Positions 9,252 to 20,520 are shown, numbered from the stretch's first letter. The stretch is 64,000 nt of DNA from CAWABB01 sp963701735 (GCA_963701735.1 CAVPBI010000019.1:310001-374000); one strand, 5' to 3'. Numbers and translations are program-made. Notes: a model not told the origin generated them from the letters alone.

Positions 9252-12200
9252 TCAGTACGCATAACGGGATTTCAGCAGGAGCATGAGGCGGGTGCTTCCG
9301 CCCTTTGCGTTCCAGAAGAGCCAGGGAAACGACTGATACTCCACTTCGAATTCGGTGCCGGTATCGTAATAGCTGTCCTGGCCCGTCTGCTGCAGCAGGA
9401 TCGGGTACCGCACGCCCACATAGGTCTTCGGGCTTACGTAATTCCCCGCCACGATGGTAATGCCGCGGGCGCCGTCCTGCCGGATCTGGAAGATGTCCAG
9501 GGGGATCTTGTCTTCGGCCAGACCGCCAATCGCTCCCACCACCTGCTCGAGTGCGGCCGACGTGGCGAGATTGCCCTGCGACGACGTCGATGCGAACGCG
9601 CCCGATGTCGCCGTGCCTGTGGTGAGATACGAGAGGATGTCGGCCTGCTCCATCGGCGGATCCGACGAGAGGGTGAACTGGAACCGCTCGAGCCTTCGTT
9701 CGACCTGCATCCGGATTGTCGCTTCCGACATTCCCGATCCCGACCGTGCCGGGACCTTGTACTCCGAATCGACGTTCATGTTGAACTGTTCGGGCGGTCC
9801 TTCAAACCGGATTTCACCGCTCTTGATCTCGAACTGCCGGCCGAACTGGCTGACGTAGCTTCTGCCCGCCACAGGCTTGAGGACTCCCACGAGGCTTAAC
9901 GGCTCGCCGGGCATGCTCCGCACCTTCAGATCTCCCTCGATCTCCACGGAGAGTGAGGGGTTGGCCTTCTTCCGGATCCAGGACCTGCGGGGGAAATGCA
10001 GGGCAACGTCGAGCGACACGCGCATGGTGTCGCCCGCGCCCGACTTGCCCGGGGCCTGCCTGCGATAGCCGAAGCGCTCGCGCAGGATCGCATAGTCGGC
10101 ATCCGTCAGCTGGACGCTCTCCACCTGCCCTTCGCTGACGGTTTCGGGGACGACGAAATTTGCCTCGTCGATTGTGATGTCGCCGGTGATGACGGGCAGT
10201 GTCAGCGTCCCCGCGACCGTCACGGAACCATCCGCAACAGCCCGCATCGTCTGCGTATTGATGCCCACGAATTTCTTCGGCTTGAGTACCAGGTCGAACG
10301 CAGGGTTCTCAAGGGATGCCAGCGAGACTGTTCCCGAGGCCGACACGCCTCCCGCTCCGGTCTGAGCGGAGAGGCTTTCGATCACGAGATTCGGGCCCTC
10401 CAGCGACGCCTCCAGATGAATATTCGAGTATTCGACCCCGATGGACGTGACGCGAACGAATGCCGTGTCGATTCCGAGACGACCTGTGCCGGAGAATCCG
10501 ACGGCCTGACCCCGGAGGGCGAGATCGGCGGTCAGAAGTCCGTGAGGCTCCGAAATCGCCTGCGAATTGAAGAATGGCTCCAGGAATTTGAGGTCGAACC
10601 CGTCCGTCTGCAGGAGGAATTCACTCCTCCGGTCGATGGTGCTGTCGGCTGGACCCTTCGTCGTGGAGGCTCCGGAAACGAACGGCAGGGAGGCGGGCAG
10701 AGAGACGACCGCCTTGAGCTGCGACTGATCCGGTTGCTTCACGATGCTGGTGACTTTCATGAGCCCGGCGGTCCACTCCGCATCAGACTCGACCGTTCCA
10801 ACCGGCTTGCCGTTCGACGTGATATGGGCGTCGAGTCTGCCTGTCGCCCTGGCATGGTCAGCCGGTCCCGTCACGACTGCGTTGAATGACAGCTCTCCGC
10901 CAAGATTGGGCCGGCCCAGGAACCGTGCGAGGCGGTCGAACGCAAGCGAGTCGATCTGGAGGTGGAAGTCCTGCTGGCCTTCGGGATCGAGTGTTCCGCG
11001 AGCCCTCATCCTCCGGCCCCCTGACGAGAGCGAGAGATCGTCGATTTTCAGACCCTTCCCCACCTCAATGCGGGCTGGATGTTCGAGGAGCCAGAGGCGA
11101 TACCCCATATTGAGCACAAGGGAATCGAGCGTGATGGCGTACCGATCGCCCAGCTGTTCTCCGGTTCCGGCGAAGGCGAGTTGTTCGCCGCTCTCGAGAG
11201 CAAGGGAGGATCGAAACGAGGACACGGAGTCGTCGGTCTTCACGATAGCGGCGACGCTGTCGAACACAAGTTCCCCGATCGCCAGGTCGCTGGCCATTGC
11301 TTCGACGCTCATCGCCGCGATGTGCGGGCCGGCTCCCAGCCGCGCACCGCCCTGCACCTTGAGCGCCGGGATCAGGACGTCCTCCATCCCCAGGTTGGCA
11401 ATATCCGTCGAGAAGTCCAGCTTTCCGTTTCTGCCCGTGCCGGTCAGCGACGCCGAGATCCGTGCGGTACCTGTGCTGGAAAATCCCAGGCCGGTCACTC
11501 TCCGCAGGCGGTGGAGCGACGCGAGCGAAGCGTTCAATCTGAAGTCCGATTCCGTCCCGCCGGTCGTATCAAGCAGCGCGATCGTACCGGCGCCCCGTAC
11601 CATGCCGGCATTCGAGCGCACGAGCAGACTATCCACCTCGATTATGCGGCCGGCGACCGCGAGTACGGCCACCAGTGAATCGAGCCGGAGCGAGTCGAGA
11701 CTGCCGCTGGCGTACAGGCGTCCGTCAATCCGTGTGGCCCCGGGTGCGCCCCAGATTCCCTTCGCGGCGAAACTTACGTGTGCGTTTGAACTCCGCGAGC
11801 GAGCTGTCGCGAGTGAGGCGGCTCAGGTCATGCAGGTCCAGGTTGACGTCCGCGTCGAACGAAAGCTGATCGTCGCGAAGCGATCCCGAACCTGCGAGGT
11901 TGACCAACCCGGCGCGAAGAGCGGCGTACCCCCGCAGGGAGGCATCGCCGTTCATGACGTCCGCGATCACCCTCGCTTCGCTCACCGGCTCGCGATTGAT
12001 GCGGGAGGGGAGGAGGTCCAGCGCGACCGAACCGCTTGCTGCCCTCCCAGGATCTGCCCTGGAGTTCTCCGGAGAGGGTCCCGGAAATGTCGGTATCAAG
12101 GCTGTCGATCCCCGCCAGGGCGCCGATGTCAAGGTGCTCGAACCTGCCGTTGGTGAGCCTTGCGTTCGGGAAGTCCTGGAACAGTTCCACGTTTCCCGAG

Positions 12201-14440
12201 AAGAGCGCGCCGCCGGCGGGAGTCCGGAGATCCAGCTCCACGGCGGCGACCTGCCCGGTGAGCTCCCCGACTACCGCCATGCTGTTGAGGTCCTGTCTGT
12301 AGATGCGTGAATGGCCGAGGTCGACCTGGACTGTTCCGACAAGTCCCGTTCCGGCCAGCGAGGCGGCACGGGACATTCCGGACGCCATGTCTGGCTCCGG
12401 TTCCCTGACAAGATGGAGCCGTGCTGATCCGTTCAAGTCCGTGGCCCCATCGTCGTCGAGCAGGAGTCCGCCCACATCCAGCCCCTGGAAGGTGGCGTCC
12501 TGCACCGTCACGGACGGTCGCTGTGCGAACGGCTCCGCCGAAGCGCGAATGTTGATGTCGCCGTCGCTTGTCCTTCCTTCCATGACCGTCGTGACAAGGC
12601 CGTTCTCAAGCCGCGCATCGATATTCGCCCGGGCGATTCGGGTTGTTCCCACGCGCGATGAATCGAGCCGGAAGGAGAAGCTACCGCTTGCGTGCTCGAG
12701 GTCGGGTCCGCGCACCTCGCCGGAAGCCGTGCCGGTCAGGGACATCGCTCCCTGCGTTCCGAGCAGGGCTGAAAGGTCCAGGCGTGAGAATTCGAGTGCG
12801 CGAAGGACGAGCTCGATCGCAGAACCGACCCGTGCCTGCGCGTCCAGCCGCATGGATCCGTCAAGCGTGGTCAGCAACGCCCTTGCTTCCGCGGCGGAAT
12901 CACCCGATGTCGCCTCCACCAGGAGCGATTCAACGTCCGGATTGCCGTCCCATTTGATGCGGGCGTTTGCCCGGCACGTCCCCACAAGAGGATTGAAGCC
13001 GGTCCCGCTTGCGCGGATGGTGCCGTTCAGTCCGGCTAGTTTGTCCAGGATGTCGTCCGATTCCGGAGTCCCCCGGGCGAGGGGGATCTGTGCCGTGGTG
13101 GTGAGGTCATACACGGGCGGGTCGGCGAACGCGTTCAACCGTCCGCCCAGCGTGAAGAGCAGGGCATCCAGGCTCCCCTTGCCGTGCAGATCAGCCCCGC
13201 CCTGCTGCAGCGACGCATCCACGGATGCCCGGAGAACGCGAGATCCCACGAGGCCCCGGGCATCCAGTTCCGCTGTCAGCCTGCCGTTGAATGTGGACGG
13301 ATCCGTGCCGTGCCCGGCCAGATGTGCGAGCACGTCGATGTGCTGATTCGTGTCGGGCCTGCCGGTGAACGCGGCGATGCTCACGCCGGCGGTCTTCACC
13401 TCCGCCCGTATGCCTGGTTCCTGCGCATTCTGTGCCTCGGCCGATCCGGTAGCCTCGAATGTCCCGCCGCCCGCGAACAGTCCGGAGACTGCGGCGATGG
13501 CGTGGCGCGAATCGCGCGCGAGCGTTACGTGCACCGAGGCCTCGCCTTCGGGACCGAGAGCATTGACGAAGGGGTGGAGATCGTTGTATGCGATCGGGTT
13601 GGCGTCGAGACGGAAGGAGGAGGGATGCGCCGTGAAAAGCGTGTCGAACGGCAGGGCGATGGTCCCGCTACCCTGGATGTTGCTCCGCGGAGAGCGAGCC
13701 TGCAGGGATCTCACGGTGATCAGATCGTCCGCCATCTCGCCGGAGAGGTCAATGTGCGTGTTCTCCAGTGCGTCCGGTCGCGACCGGTACACCGCCGACA
13801 GCGTATCCAGGACCAGCGAGATCGTCCTGCCGATCGAAACATTCCGTGCATCGATCAGGACGTTTGAGATGTCGGCTGTCGTTGCGGTGGAGTCCCCTCC
13901 CGCATGCAGAAAGAATGCGCCGAGCGACACGTATACGGATCCTCCGAAGACCCTCAGCCCTTCCGAGGTATCCGGCTCTGCATCCGGTGTGGAGCTGAAC
14001 GGGCGCAGGAATTCCAGGTCACCTTCCGGGGTGGTACCCGTGATGACCGCGGGCCGGATGAGGCGGATCGTCTTGAATCGGAGCTCGCCGCGCGACAGCG
14101 CTGCAAGATCATACGTGGCTCCCAGCGAATCGATCGCGATCACGAGGGAGCCGTCGGGGTTGGAAATCCGGACTTCCCTCAGCCAGAGGTCCGTCAGCCA
14201 CGTTCCCCCTGCGGCGCTGACGGTGGCTGTGGTTCCTTCCCACGGATTCGCAAGCGAGAGCGCAAGTTGCGCCACCGGGCTCGCGACGAAAGGGAGCTGG
14301 AGAAGAAGCAGGAGGAGCAGGACCAGGAGCACGAGCCCCGCGACGGTGAAAGCGGCAACGCGGAAAACGGAGCGTAGGAGGGAGCGGAAGCGCGGCGCTA
14401 GCCGGTCGGAACTGTCGTTAGTGTCCGGAATGAGAGGCAA
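9252..14440 (-). CDS. tamB: TamB-like translocation and assembly module protein, frameshifted
   Basis: A very long envelope protein of about 1,720 residues, read in three pieces: 14440 to about 12095, about 12095 to 11760 in a second frame, and about 11760 to 9252 in a third. A single N-terminal membrane anchor (LVLLVLLLLLLLQLPFV) is followed by repeated beta-strand units with alternating hydrophobics, as in AsmA/TamB proteins that form a groove across the periplasm. The last 300 residues carry the DUF490 signature, including DGRRRxx-like PxxSWIRKKANPSL, FGRQFEIKSGEIRFEG and a GxLAEDK segment. The start is TTG at 14440 with AGGA eight bases upstream. It lies between two Omp85 genes on the same strand. 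Two indels interrupt the frame; both flanking pieces look well conserved, so a sequence error is plausible. Confidence 0.82.
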
Positions 14441-14505
14441 TCGGGAATCCTGATCGGGCTAAGGGAAATTACCGCCAAATCAGGTCACATTCAATGCGCT
14501 GCAGG

Positions 14506-16106
14506 TCAATTGAAGCGGAGCGGGTCAAGGATGGGCATATCGAGGAATGCAGACAGCAGCTGGTTTCCAGAGATGACGACCTGGGTGAATCTCTTCCCAT
14601 CGTGCGAGAACGGGAAGTCGATCCGGAGGAGATCGTTCCCTCCCCTGATCGTGTTCTCGATGCGCAGGCCGAACCCGGTCGTGTGCCGGAAATGTTGCCC
14701 GGCCCAGCTGTCCCCGTCCTCCCACGCGGCCCCGGCGTCGTGGAACACAGCCCCTCCGAGCCGGAAGATCCAGAGGGTCACATCTGGCGTGAAGCGATAC
14801 TCGATATTGCCGGTCGCGATGCGGTGGCCGGCAAGCGCGTAGTCGGAATAGCCGCGGAGGCTGTTTGACGTGCCGAGCGATGGCTGAACCGACGACGACC
14901 AGTTCGACCCGACCATCGTCCTGACCCGGGCAACGAGCGTGTGTTGCGGGAACAGGCGCAGATGCTGGACGAGCTGTGCCGCGACCTTCGTGTCGGTCGA
15001 CGACCGGCCCTGGAAAAACGTGGAGCTGCTGACTTCGTATCCGAGATAGTACCGCGCTCCGACGTGCATGGCGTGCTGCCAGAAAGCGCTCATGTGGACG
15101 AGCGCGCGGTCGGAGCGGATGGCGTTTCGTCCGTACCCCGCTGCGACGTTGAAATGGAATCCCGCAGGTACGTCCTCCACCATGCCCAGGCTGTTCAGAT
15201 AGGCGGATTTGTAGTACTGCCTGCGCATCAGCCCGAAGGAGACGGTGCCCATATCGATGTTGTCGATCGTCTGGAGGAACGACGGGTCGGCGTTGCTGCG
15301 GGCGCGGAGGTAACCAACGCCGGCGTACAGGCGGAACGCCTCGCCGTTCGAGATGCTTGCCCAGGCTCCCTGCCGGTCCTGCGACCGATACGTGTCTCGC
15401 AGTCAGGACGGTCCGATCGTAGTAGCGGAGCCGCTCGCGCGAGACGTCGAACAGCGCGCCTGCCGCCCAGGTGGCAGCGTCCGAATAGTACGGCCGCTCG
15501 ACTTCCAGCGAGGTCATCGTGAGGTCGCGTCCGTTCGCATGCTTCAGGCTCGCTCCCCAGCGGCTCGAGAACAGCCGGCGGTCGGCGAAGCTCGAAGCTC
15601 ATCCCGTGTGAGGCCCGGTCCTCTTCCTGGTAGAGATATCCGAGCCCGACAGACTGGCCCTTCCCGAACATGTTCCCCTCGACGAGGCTCATGCCCAGTG
15701 CCGACAGCCCGCCGCCCTGGCGGTACGAAACGCGCCCGCCGAGCGACCACTTGTCTCGCGTCCGGATAACGACGTCGACGCTGTCCGTGGAATCGCTCAC
15801 GACCTGGATCCAGGCGCCCGTCAGGATGGGGAGCGCGCGCAGATTTCTCTCGGTCTCGTCAATGAGCGCAGCGTCGAGGGAGTCGCCCTCCTGGAACAGG
15901 AGCTCGTTCCGTACCGTCGCCTCGGTGGTCGTCCAGTGCAGACTGTTCGCGGCGGATTCAAGGATGTTCCCGGTCGGCGTGTCGAACACCTGCAACCGCT
16001 CGATCCTTACGGAGCGAATGGTCGTAGTCCCCGGGTGTGGGAGTGCCGTCGCGCAGGCGCACACCACCAGCACGGTGCAAACGCCAAATGAACGCACTAC
16101 GGGCAT
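14506..16106 (-). CDS. Omp85-like outer-membrane barrel protein, frameshifted
   Basis: Start ATG at 16106 gives a signal peptide (VRSFGVCTVLVVCACATA) that could also be a lipoprotein signal. A POTRA-like domain follows (VRNELLFQEGDSLDAALIDETERNLRAL), then barrel strands. The frame changes near 15590 and again near 15385; the middle piece contains VERPYYSDAATWAAG, and the last piece reads through the barrel signature SNSLRGYSDYALAGHR to the end. The GYxxxxxxG and NTIRGGNDLLRIDF strands are typical of the surface-antigen barrel. It is the first gene of an apparent unit with the TamB-like and TamA-like genes, 65 bases upstream of the former. A second Omp85 beside one TamB is unusual; its substrate is unknown. 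Confidence 0.75.
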
Positions 16107-16174
16107 GGGGGGCCGAAGGTGAGGGGTTCGTGCATGAAACACTAATATGCATGCCCGGGAACTAAGCCGCAAGG

Positions 16175-16303
16175 CTTGAATAGAACCTAATGTGAGGCAA
16201 CGAATACCCCTTCGAATAGAACCTTACGTGAGGCAATAAGGCTTGAATAGAACCTTATGTGAGGCAACGAATGCCCGTTCGAATAGAACCTTACGTGAGG
16301 CAA
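16175..16303. repeat. Four direct repeats of 26 bp in a two-step array
   Basis: Four copies start at 16175, 16211, 16242 and 16278, each built on GAATAGAACCTTA(C/T)GTGAGG followed by CAA. The steps are 36, 31 and 36 bp, so the array is two copies of a 67-bp unit that itself holds two variants: one beginning CTTGAATAG, the other TTCGAATAG. Spacers are 10 and 5 bases, too short for CRISPR. The array sits upstream of the Omp85-TamB unit and downstream of the M24 peptidase gene's end. I see no gene between 16107 and 16465. Confidence 0.85.
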
Positions 16304-16465
16304 CAGGGCCTGTCGACGGGATCGGGAGGAGAATTCCTCACACAAATGAAGGAGATAGGGTTATGAGGGTGACGGTGGGTAGTCGCGAGCTGGCCAGCAC
16401 GGACGCCTGCGCCGGGCAGCCGCGGAGGCCGGATGGGCCTCTGGCAGGCTCAATTCAAGGAGGTA

Positions 16466-17653
16466 TTACCTCCGAACGATGAGCGATTCCTGGGGAGCGG
16501 AAAGGTACCGGGCCCCTCCGGGCTCGACGACCACCATCTCTTCGATCGTTACGACCCCGCGGCCCGGGACGGGAAGGCGGGGCTCAATCGTGAACACCAT
16601 ACCCTCTTCAAGCGGCTGGAACGGTTTCCGGGCGTATTTCTCCCAGGCCGGCCCGAGCAGGGCGGTTCCGTCGTGCGCGAAGCGGCCGACCTGATGCCCG
16701 AGGGCGTGCGGAAATTCCGGGTATCCGGCACCAGTGATGATGTCCCGTGCAATCTTGTCGATGGTGACTCCCAGGACGCCCGGTTTCATGGCCTTGCGGG
16801 ATTCCTCGACCGCCCGGCGGATCGTCTCGAAGCCGTGAAGTACGTCTCCGGGTGGCTCTGACTCGCCGTCTGCCAGGACGTAGAATGTGCGCTGAAGATC
16901 GGAGCAATAGCCGTTCACCCGGAGGCCAAAATCCATATTGAGCACATGGCCACGTTCGACCTGCCGCGCTGTAGGGCTGTAGTGAGCCTCGGCCGTGTCG
17001 GGTCCCGTGAAGACCGCAGGACATGAACCCGGATCCCACGCATACGTCAGGCCCCGCTTCCCCACCTCTGCCCGCATGAATGAGGCGATCTCCTCCTCCG
17101 TCCGCCCGGCCGTGACGAAGGGGGTCACGAGGCCGAAGATCTCCAGTGTGTGCCGTATCGCCTCCTGCATCGTCCGAACCTCCCACGCGCTCTTTCTCTG
17201 GCGAAGCGCGGAGATGATCGGCTCAGCGCTGACGATGCGGTCTTGCAGCGACAGGGCAGACAGGAGATCCACCAGCGTCAGATACATGCCGTGCGTGATG
17301 CCATCACAGACCTCGCTGTCCTTCGAGAAGTTGACGGCGATCGTCTTCGGGTTCAGGCCCGACATTGCGTCAAGGAACGGAGCGCGAATTCCCTCGACGT
17401 AGCCGACCACCTGGTCGTACGCCCCGAGATCGAGGAGAGCTTGCCGGTCATACTTCCCGACGATCGCGGTGCGGCTGCCGTTGCGCGTGAGGATGACCGC
17501 GCTGTGCCACGTCAGGTCGCCTGGCACCAGGAAAGGGAGCGTGGGGTCGCCGTTGAGAGCCGTCTCGCGCACGAACGTGATCCAGCAGTCGATGTCGAAC
17601 TCGTCCAGAAGGGCGATGGCCTGGCGGAGCTTCTCGGTGATCAGTTGCGACAT
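16466..17653 (-). CDS. M24 family Xaa-Pro peptidase
   Basis: Two-metal creatinase-fold (pita-bread) peptidase of 395 residues, cutting the bond before proline in peptides, probably cytoplasmic since no signal peptide is seen. The five metal ligands are Asp241 (LNMDFG), Asp252 (YCSDLQRTF), His320 (HALGHQVG), Glu357 (FTIEP) and Glu371 (TIEEMV). An N-terminal creatinase-type domain occupies residues 5-145. The frame is open for 190 codons upstream, but that part is repeat-derived and low in complexity; ATG at 17653 with GGAG seven bases before it is the sensible start. The gene lies a few kilobases from the hydroxyproline operon, which suggests a shared role in using proline-rich peptides. Whether it is an aminopeptidase P or a dipeptidase cannot be decided. 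Confidence 0.9.
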   Translation of the reverse strand: MSQLITEKLRQAIALLDEFDIDCWITFVRETALNGDPTLPFLVPGDLTWHSAVILTRNGSRTAIVGKYDRQALLDLGAYDQVVGYVEGIRAPFLDAMSGLNPKTIAVNFSKDSEVCDGITHGMYLTLVDLLSALSLQDRIVSAEPIISALRQRKSAWEVRTMQEAIRHTLEIFGLVTPFVTAGRTEEEIASFMRAEVGKRGLTYAWDPGSCPAVFTGPDTAEAHYSPTARQVERGHVLNMDFGLRVNGYCSDLQRTFYVLADGESEPPGDVLHGFETIRRAVEESRKAMKPGVLGVTIDKIARDIITGAGYPEFPHALGHQVGRFAHDGTALLGPAWEKYARKPFQPLEEGMVFTIEPRLPVPGRGVVTIEEMVVVEPGGARYLSAPQESLIVRR

Positions 17654-18253
17654 GGCGGTGCTCCAATCATGGTGCAGCAGGATGATGCTCGAGACTGCGA
17701 CGAGATCGATGACCCCGTACAGGATCGCTTCGCGAGGCCGGGAGGAGTGGACTGAAGGACGGTGCAAAGTAGGGAGGGAAGCAGTGAAACGCAAGGAGCG
17801 GGAGGAAGGAGGGGAGGGTCGATCATTGAAGATGCGGTATTGAAGATCGACGTACGAAGATTGAAGGACGAAGACCCAGGGATGGAAATCCGAGGACGAA
17901 GATCCAGGGATGAAGATCCAGGGACGAAGGCGAAAGGGGGAACGTCGAGGATCGAAGATGCCGGATAGGGGGCGGGCAAAAAGCCTCACGTGCCCGGGCA
18001 TCATCTCGCGGCGCCACCATCGAACACCGCTACAGAATGCAGTCCCGCCTGCGACAGGACTCTTTCCGGGCACGCGAAAGCAGAACAGCCTTGTCCAAGG
18101 TAGGGTGTGGATGCCCGAAAGGAAACGGCGGGTCGGCAGGATGCAGGGAAGACGCGATGAGATGAAGGCATGAATCGACAGTCCGCGCGGCCGGGTGAGG
18201 CCGGGATGCAGGGCGAACCAGTGAAGGACCACAGAACGAGACCCGCGACGGCG
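17654..18253. other. Gene-free spacer
   Basis: About 600 bases without a credible gene. Open frames here have no recognisable domain and low-complexity translations (runs such as FxPGSSSxxFHPW). The only structure I see is the short purine-rich repeat at 17866-17930. A promoter for the M24 peptidase should lie at the left end but none stands out. Confidence 0.6.
17866..17930. repeat. Short degenerate tandem repeat
   Basis: A unit close to ACGAAGATCCAGGGA recurs at 17868, 17896 and 17911, with more degenerate copies around it back to about 17830 and on to about 17960. It looks like a decayed minisatellite. Confidence 0.6.
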
Positions 18254-20443
18254 TTACAGGTAGTAGAGATACTTCACCTTGAAGACGCCGACGCGGTCCG
18301 CAATCCGCATTCCCGAATCTGCCGATCCGGGAACTGAGATCGAACTCTCCGGCCGGTCGCGCACCTCGTTAAGCGCCAGGTAGATCCAGCTCTTTGGGAG
18401 GAAGTTGTACGAGAAGAGCAGCCCGCCGATCAGGCTCTCGATCCGGTCCGTTGATCTGAGCGTCGTCACGTCCATGTACATTCTGACGTTCAGGTTGTTG
18501 AACGGGGTCACCGACAGAAACGGGCGGGCATTGTAGGTGATCTCTTCAAGCTCGCCGTCGGGATTCCCCTCGACATAGATGCCGAACGACGTCCCCACCT
18601 GCAAAACCGGCAACGCACGCCATACAAACTCGCCCGCGACGAAGCCGTTGTCCGCGAGGAACTCCCGTGCATAATTGTATCCATGCGCATAGTCGAGCTG
18701 CAGATTGCCTTCCCACGACGGCGATATGTTGTACCACGACCCCAGACTGGCTTCAAAGAAGTCATACTTGATCCCGTTGTCGAGTGTCAGGCCCGAGATC
18801 ACGTCCAGCTCCAACCCCCAGTTGTCTCTCATCTGTATGTTGAATACAAGCAGCGGGCCGCGGTCCGTGAAAAGGTCTGCGTGGTCATAGTTCGCCGTCA
18901 CTCCCCCGAACAGGGAGATCCGATGTATGGATCCGGCGTCGAAGTACCACTGGGGTCCCGTCAGGGCTGTTCCTTCAATCGTTCCCCGCCACGGTACAAA
19001 CCCGACGGCCTGGACGTCGAAGTCTCGCCCGACAGCGCGCGTGCGCACGAGGTTTACCCAGGTCTTGCCGGAGTTGACGAACCCGGCCGAGAAGGCGTAG
19101 TCGCCCGAGCCGTTGACGAACGACCGGGCCAGCTGATACGAAAGCTGCCAGTCGGAGGTGCGGAACGCCCCGTCAATGTCAAGCACCCCGGAGAAGACTC
19201 CCGCGGTCTGCTTCGAGACGAACAGCACACCAACCGACGAATTGTCGAGGATCGTCCCCTTTGCTCGTACCGAGGTGAATACCGCCTTCTGCTCGACAAG
19301 CGCCTCCCCGTCGACGAGATACTCCTGCTCACCTGTCGCCGCGACGAACCCGCCGTACTCCCAGCCCGAGGCCCTGCCGAAGGCCTTCGTGCCCGCGATC
19401 AGCGGGACGATCGATCCATCAGGCAGTGATCGGCCGATGCGCCGCGAATAGAAGAGCTCCATGGGTCTATAGAAGCCCGAGTTGCTCTGCCGCCCGGATG
19501 GATTGAAAATCTCGCTCCCCTCAGTGAAGAACGGGCGCCGCTCTGAGAAGTACGACTCGTACTGGCTGATGTTGAAGTTGAACGGGTCCGCCTCGATCTG
19601 TGCGAAATCCGGGTTGGCAGTGAGCAGAAGCGTGAGCTGCTCGGAAGGGTTGTAGAACAGGTCAAGTCCGACATCAGGGTCGGTGTCATAGCCGGACCCG
19701 TTGTAGGTTGTGCGCGCGATGGCCACAGGATACAGCTCCAGATTCAGGCCTGCTGCCGACGGATGCACGCCATCAAACTCCAGCCGGCCAAACTTCGAGA
19801 TCCGCATCCCTTCGTTCTGCTCATACGCTGACCAGTAGAGATCCTCCTTCGTCTGTGCCACCCAGCGATCGAAGTCAAGACCCCACCCGTCGGATGTAAC
19901 GTCGTGCTTGATGGTACGGTACGGGATCTCCATCTCCACGACGTAGCCCGAGTCGTTCACGGCTGCCGCTGCTGTCCAGACTCCGTCGTAGCTGAAGTCG
20001 CTATTCCTGCCGTCATCGAGCATCCGCGCGTCGGAGCGAACACCCGACGCCGACACTGCAAACTTGTACGCGGTCTGCCTGTCGTTGAATGTGTCGAGCA
20101 TGATGGAAACGGCATCGCCGGCATACTGGTCCAGGAGACCCGTGTTCGACTCGATCGTCGATACCGGCTGAGAACAGATCATCAGACAGTAGAGCGCGTC
20201 GCCCGTCGAAAGCACCTTGGCGGTTGTCCGTACCGTGGGGTTCTGGCCGTAGTAGGGTTGCAGCTGGAAGTTGAGGACGGTGGAATCCGCCGCCGCCCAC
20301 TGAGGATCGATGAGGCCGTCGACCCCGATGGGCGCCGGGGTCGGTCGCAGCGAGAGCGTTCGGGTTTTCGCGTTCGGGGGCGTCGCGCTGCAAACAGACG
20401 TCACAAAAAGGAACACCAGCGCGGTGATATGAAATCGTCGCAT
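18254..20443 (-). CDS. DUF5916 outer-membrane-associated protein
   Basis: A 729-residue secreted protein. After a signal peptide (FHITALVFLFVTSVCSATP) comes a carbohydrate-binding-family-9-like domain (residues about 30-220, containing PIGVDGLIDPQWAAAD and a VEMEIPYRTIK strand). A large domain with the DUF5916 hallmark NPDFAQIEADPFNFNISQYESYFSERRPFF follows, then beta strands that read like an outer-membrane barrel down to a terminal KVKYLYYL. The family is frequent in Bacteroidota and relatives and its role is unsettled. The frame is open upstream into the FAD dehydrogenase, but the signal peptide fixes the start at ATG 20443. It lies 77 bases after the hydroxyproline operon and might be read from it. 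Confidence 0.85.
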   Translation of the reverse strand: MRRFHITALVFLFVTSVCSATPPNAKTRTLSLRPTPAPIGVDGLIDPQWAAADSTVLNFQLQPYYGQNPTVRTTAKVLSTGDALYCLMICSQPVSTIESNTGLLDQYAGDAVSIMLDTFNDRQTAYKFAVSASGVRSDARMLDDGRNSDFSYDGVWTAAAAVNDSGYVVEMEIPYRTIKHDVTSDGWGLDFDRWVAQTKEDLYWSAYEQNEGMRISKFGRLEFDGVHPSAAGLNLELYPVAIARTTYNGSGYDTDPDVGLDLFYNPSEQLTLLLTANPDFAQIEADPFNFNISQYESYFSERRPFFTEGSEIFNPSGRQSNSGFYRPMELFYSRRIGRSLPDGSIVPLIAGTKAFGRASGWEYGGFVAATGEQEYLVDGEALVEQKAVFTSVRAKGTILDNSSVGVLFVSKQTAGVFSGVLDIDGAFRTSDWQLSYQLARSFVNGSGDYAFSAGFVNSGKTWVNLVRTRAVGRDFDVQAVGFVPWRGTIEGTALTGPQWYFDAGSIHRISLFGGVTANYDHADLFTDRGPLLVFNIQMRDNWGLELDVISGLTLDNGIKYDFFEASLGSWYNISPSWEGNLQLDYAHGYNYAREFLADNGFVAGEFVWRALPVLQVGTSFGIYVEGNPDGELEEITYNARPFLSVTPFNNLNVRMYMDVTTLRSTDRIESLIGGLLFSYNFLPKSWIYLALNEVRDRPESSISVPGSADSGMRIADRVGVFKVKYLYYL

Positions 20444-20502
20444 GCGATACCGAGAAACCTGCGGGTATCTCTTTTGACGAGCTCTCGGCGAAGAAAGTTG
20501 CG

Positions 20503-20516
20503 CCCCCCCGGGGGGG
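20503..20516. other. C7G7 palindrome between genes
   Basis: Seven C followed directly by seven G, in the 77-base gap between the FAD dehydrogenase and the DUF5916 gene. It has no loop bases and no T tract, so it is not a normal terminator; such tracts are also prone to sequencing and replication slippage. Confidence 0.6.
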
Positions 20517-20520
20517 ACGC

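Noticed and set aside
16175..16303. Four regularly spaced repeats taken as a small CRISPR array
   Set aside because: Spacers are only 5 and 10 bases and two of them nearly match; no cas genes are present.
16243..16482. Short repeat-encoded protein (NRTLCEAT/NRTLREAT)
   Set aside because: It exists only because the direct repeats are open in one frame; no ribosome binding site, TTG start and immediate upstream stop.
17654..18232. N-terminal extension of the M24 peptidase
   Set aside because: The 190 extra residues are repeat-derived and low in complexity, while ATG 17653 has a ribosome binding site and matches family length.
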